From positions 1 through 15,683 of the forward strand of contig CAYPLH010000077.1 in NCBI GenBank assembly GCA_964411505.1: a stretch of DNA of 15,683 bases. The letters run 5' to 3'. Position 1 is the stretch's first letter, and every line of letters starts with the position of its first letter. The DNA is from CAYPLH01 sp964411505. Its GTDB lineage: Bacteria; Bacillota; Clostridia; CAYPLH01; DUMO01. Positions 14,092 to 15,683 of the stretch are shown piece by piece. Under the pieces are notes generated by a model that made no database searches, was not told the DNA's origin, and saw only the letters and a list, made by a program, of their open reading frames with translations. A program made the translations under genes and the position numbers.

Positions 14092-14205
14092 TACTCAATC
14101 ATATTTGTTTGAGTATATGTATTATACATAACATATTCGATAATGTCAAGAGATTTTTGCGAAAAACTCAAACTTTTTTATTATTGTATATTGACTATCT
14201 CAAAC
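14092..14205. promoter_or_regulatory. Putative operators shared by the divergent promoters
   Basis: TACTCAA (14092-14098) and TTGAGTA (14109-14115) form a 7-bp inverted repeat just downstream of the int promoter -10 box. ACTCAAAC recurs at 14166-14173, and CTCAAAC at 14199-14205 lies inside the spacer of the repressor promoter. Copies at both promoters suggest that one repressor controls both directions, a lysis-lysogeny-like switch. The assignment to the XRE protein is inferred. Confidence 0.5.
14121..14149 (-). promoter_or_regulatory. Consensus promoter of the xis-int operon
   Basis: On the minus strand, TTGACA (14144-14149) and TATAAT (14121-14126) are perfect and 17 bases apart. The transcript would start near 14114, inside the TACTCAA/TTGAGTA inverted repeat, and lead into xis at 14054. 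Confidence 0.85.
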
Positions 14206-14219
14206 CTATATGTTAAAAT
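14191..14219 (+). promoter_or_regulatory. Promoter of the repressor operon
   Basis: TTGACT (14191-14196) and TAAAAT (14214-14219) are separated by 17 bases. The repressor start codon is at 14254, with GGAG 9 bases before it. The spacer contains a CTCAAAC motif, consistent with feedback control. Confidence 0.7.
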
Positions 14220-14253
14220 ACTTAATATAATACAAAGAATGGAGTAATATAAA

Positions 14254-14757
14254 ATGGCTATTGGAGAAAGAATTAGATTTTTGCGAAATCTTCACGGAAT
14301 GACACAGAAATGGCTTGGCATGAAGCTTGGTTTTAGTGAAAAAACCTCTGAAACACGCATTGGACAATATGAAACAGGTGTTAGAACCCCAAAAGAAGAT
14401 ATGATTAACACGATAGCTAATATTTTTTCTGTTTCTCCGCAGGCTATTTCGCTCCCTAATATTGATAACTACAATTCTCTACTTCATACCTTGTTTGCAA
14501 TTGAAGATATTTATGGATTAACTATTAATATGGTTGATGATGAACTATGCTTAACTCTTGATAGAGATAACCCCTCATATTTTTCTATGTATGATATGCT
14601 TCGTGCATGGAATAAAATTGCACGCAAATATCGTAATGGCGAAATCACTACAGAGGAATACGACGCTTGGCGTTACAACTATCCTCGTTTGGAAGCAGAG
14701 CAGACAAAAGCGGCACTTGATGAATTACGAGCCGAAAGAAATAAGGATAACGAATAA
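14254..14757 (+). CDS. XRE-family element repressor
   Basis: A 167-residue protein with a Cro/CI helix-turn-helix at residues 4-62 (IGERIRFLRNLHGMTQKWLG, then RIGQYETGVRTPKEDMINTI). The C-terminal half contains YFSMYDMLRAWNKIARKYRNG and a charged, Glu-rich helical end (LEAEQTKAALDELRAERN). There is no visible peptidase site of LexA/CI type, so SOS-type self-cleavage is not expected. It diverges from xis-int and probably represses that operon. Its stop codon overlaps the next gene's ATG by one base (TAATG). Confidence 0.88.
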   Translation: MAIGERIRFLRNLHGMTQKWLGMKLGFSEKTSETRIGQYETGVRTPKEDMINTIANIFSVSPQAISLPNIDNYNSLLHTLFAIEDIYGLTINMVDDELCLTLDRDNPSYFSMYDMLRAWNKIARKYRNGEITTEEYDAWRYNYPRLEAEQTKAALDELRAERNKDNE

Positions 14758-15278
14758 TGGGGCTTTCATGGAGCGCAATGCGCAAAATATTAGAACAAGA
14801 ATATATTTGTGATTCTCTTAAAGGTCGGATACAATATTTCGCTACCCGTTACCGGAAGTCGCACGACGAAGAAGGTCGGGTTGCTATACGGCTTGACGGA
14901 GAGGAAATTTTTCGTTCTTGCTTCTATGACTGGCAAGAAAAGCGTGATGTGGTCGTTAAAAGTAACATCATCCCAAAAGAACAAGTAAAAACATATTGGG
15001 AATATTGGAACAAGGTGCATGAGGAAACAAAAAACCATGGTGGTTTTGATCAGTATGGTTTTTATGAAGCATTCCATGAGTATCAAAATCAAAGCATTGA
15101 AAATAACTTAAGCTCATCCGATCCTGTGGTAAGACTCTTTGCAATTCTTGATAAACGGGTTGGGAAAAGAAGATTACAAAACATATTTTCTGAAATTGAA
15201 GCGCAACCCAAATGGCTGCAAGTGTTTTTTAAATTACGATTAGAAGCGGAAGGCATTATTGAAAGCACATATGAATGA
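14757..15278 (+). CDS. SF0329-family protein
   Basis: A 173-residue soluble protein resembling the SF0329 family: N-terminal WSAMRKILEQ, SLKGRIQYFATRYRKSHDEE (19-38), then GRVAIRLDGEEIF. I know no established function. The C-terminal part (about 118-165) is helical, with SSDPVVRLFAILDKRVGKRR, a pattern seen in related proteins. It is translationally coupled to the XRE repressor, which in other elements is the place for a repressor partner, inactivator or antirepressor; that role here is speculation. A strong terminator closes the operon. Confidence 0.75.
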   Translation: MGLSWSAMRKILEQEYICDSLKGRIQYFATRYRKSHDEEGRVAIRLDGEEIFRSCFYDWQEKRDVVVKSNIIPKEQVKTYWEYWNKVHEETKNHGGFDQYGFYEAFHEYQNQSIENNLSSSDPVVRLFAILDKRVGKRRLQNIFSEIEAQPKWLQVFFKLRLEAEGIIESTYE

Positions 15279-15297
15279 ATGGCAATTTATATAACAT

Positions 15298-15332
15298 AAA
15301 AGCTAACTGACACTCAAAATCAGTTAGCTTTT
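15298..15332 (+). terminator. Rho-independent terminator of the repressor operon
   Basis: AAAAGCTAACTGA (15298-15310) and TCAGTTAGCTTTT (15320-15332) form a perfect 13-bp stem around a 9-base loop, ending in a short U-run, 20 bases after the SF0329 stop. Because the stem starts with A-run and ends with T-run, it may also stop transcription coming from the right. Confidence 0.9.
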
Positions 15333-15349
15333 ATTATGCTTATCAATAA

Positions 15350-15463
15350 TTAAATATTACCAGGTCGTTGCTGTTTTGTTATAAAACCGCTCACAAATGG
15401 CTCTGTTATGCGGTTTGCAAGGTCTGTTTTTTTACTTCCGCTCGACTCCAGATATGTTGTCAT
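15350..15463 (-). CDS. Possible 37-residue ORF or gene remnant over the right att-like site
   Basis: The minus-strand frame starts MTTYLESSGSKKTD and ends TKQQRPGNI. It has no clear RBS, and an open frame continues about 15 codons upstream of the ATG. The att-like sequence encodes SGSK in this frame, and the left copy also encodes SGSK, with only third-position differences. This could be a fragment of a gene crossed by the insertion site or a chance frame. Confidence 0.2.
   Translation of the reverse strand: MTTYLESSGSKKTDLANRITEPFVSGFITKQQRPGNI
15432..15444 (-). repeat. att-like sequence, right degenerate copy
   Basis: TTACTTCCGCTCG matches the left and internal 13-mers at 11 of 13 positions, in the same orientation. 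It lies outside the repressor operon terminator, a plausible place for the right end of the element. The surrounding DNA does not encode GMP synthase, so this may be a secondary site or coincidence. Confidence 0.3.
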
Positions 15464-15683
15464 ATGTGTTTTTCTTGATGTTAGGCTGTTTTTATATCCG
15501 CATTATCCCATTTTCCCATATTTATTTTGAGCCACAAAATTATTGTACTCAAAATGTACTTATGAAAATTATGCCTATGCTCTCCGTAAATCAAGATTTA
15601 ATATTAAATATATTAATCTAAGTTTTTGTTGTTAATGGTAAAATAAAGTGTACAACATTTCGCCAATAAAACTATACAACTTC

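Larger units (their letters stand above)
43..15683. mobile_element. Integrative mobilizable element carrying a defence cargo (right end not proven)
   Basis: The sequence shows a tyrosine integrase, an excisionase-like protein, a divergent repressor operon, a MOBP relaxase with MobC, a candidate oriT and a RepA-like ATPase, all interleaved with restriction genes. No type IV coupling protein, VirB4 ATPase or other conjugation gene is present, so the element is probably mobilized by a helper rather than self-transmissible. The left boundary is placed at the 13-bp att-like sequence at 43-55. The right boundary may be the similar sequence at 15432-15444 or may lie beyond the window. The borders are inference; the module content is seen directly. 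Confidence 0.75.
15333..15683. other. Terminal gene-poor stretch
   Basis: This 351-base stretch has no convincing gene with an RBS. A plus-strand frame of 74 codons (15397-15621) is hydrophobic and lacks an RBS; I judge it spurious. A minus-strand frame is described separately. The third att-like sequence lies at 15432-15444. No guaA coding sequence is visible. Confidence 0.5.

Noticed and set aside
15397..15621. Plus-strand 74-codon frame with hydrophobic residues, possible membrane peptide
   Set aside because: No RBS before the ATG, AT-rich composition alone gives hydrophobic codons, and no family resemblance was seen.
1..15683. CRISPR array, tRNA or rRNA genes, and conjugation (T4SS) genes
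   Set aside because: I saw no regularly spaced repeats, no cloverleaf or rRNA sequence, and no VirB4, VirD4 or VirB6-like protein.

Overview
The window looks like a low-GC Gram-positive bacterium, most likely a gut-type clostridium. The DNA is AT-rich, Shine-Dalgarno sequences are strong (AGGAGG-like), ATG, GTG and TTG starts are mixed, and the families present (Tn916-type integrase with a small excisionase, TnpV, MobC with a MOBP relaxase, SF0329) are typical of clostridial mobile elements. Nearly all genes lie on the minus strand; only the repressor pair at the right is on the plus strand. I see no housekeeping, tRNA or rRNA gene.

The right part (about 8.9-15.3 kb) is the backbone of an integrative mobilizable element. 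A plus-strand repressor operon (XRE regulator plus SF0329-family gene) and a minus-strand excisionase/integrase operon diverge from a region holding two consensus-like promoters and shared CTCAAAC/GTTTGAG motifs. Downstream of the integrase follow a MobC-like ribbon-helix-helix protein, a RepA/RecA-like ATPase, a small conserved protein, TnpV, a candidate oriT, MobC and a MOBP relaxase. No coupling protein or mating-pore gene is visible, so transfer would need a helper element.

The middle (4.9-8.8 kb) is a compact restriction-modification operon: a small XRE regulator, two paralogous cytosine-5 methyltransferases and a PD-(D/E)XK endonuclease, joined by 4-base and 8-base overlaps and a 6-base gap. 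Two m5C methyltransferases with one nuclease suggest a type IIS-like system with an asymmetric target. A perfect consensus promoter, with a 14-bp palindrome over the expected transcription start, lies just upstream of the regulator gene and suggests autorepression.

The left part (0-4.9 kb) adds three further probable defence genes: a TIGR04141/DUF6119 protein close behind the nuclease gene, a protein with a HEPN-type RX4H motif, and a GmrSD-like DUF262-DUF1524 protein. The last two are each preceded by one copy of a diverged repeat of about 118 bp. One copy abuts an exact 13-bp sequence that recurs at the far left end and, with two mismatches, near the right end. This sequence contains a near match to the 3' end of guaA used by Tn5801-type elements. 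My reading is a defence-loaded mobilizable element at or near guaA, with one or two single-gene modules added by repeat-mediated insertion or tandem accretion. guaA itself is not in the window. All family assignments come from reading motifs by eye; no database was searched.
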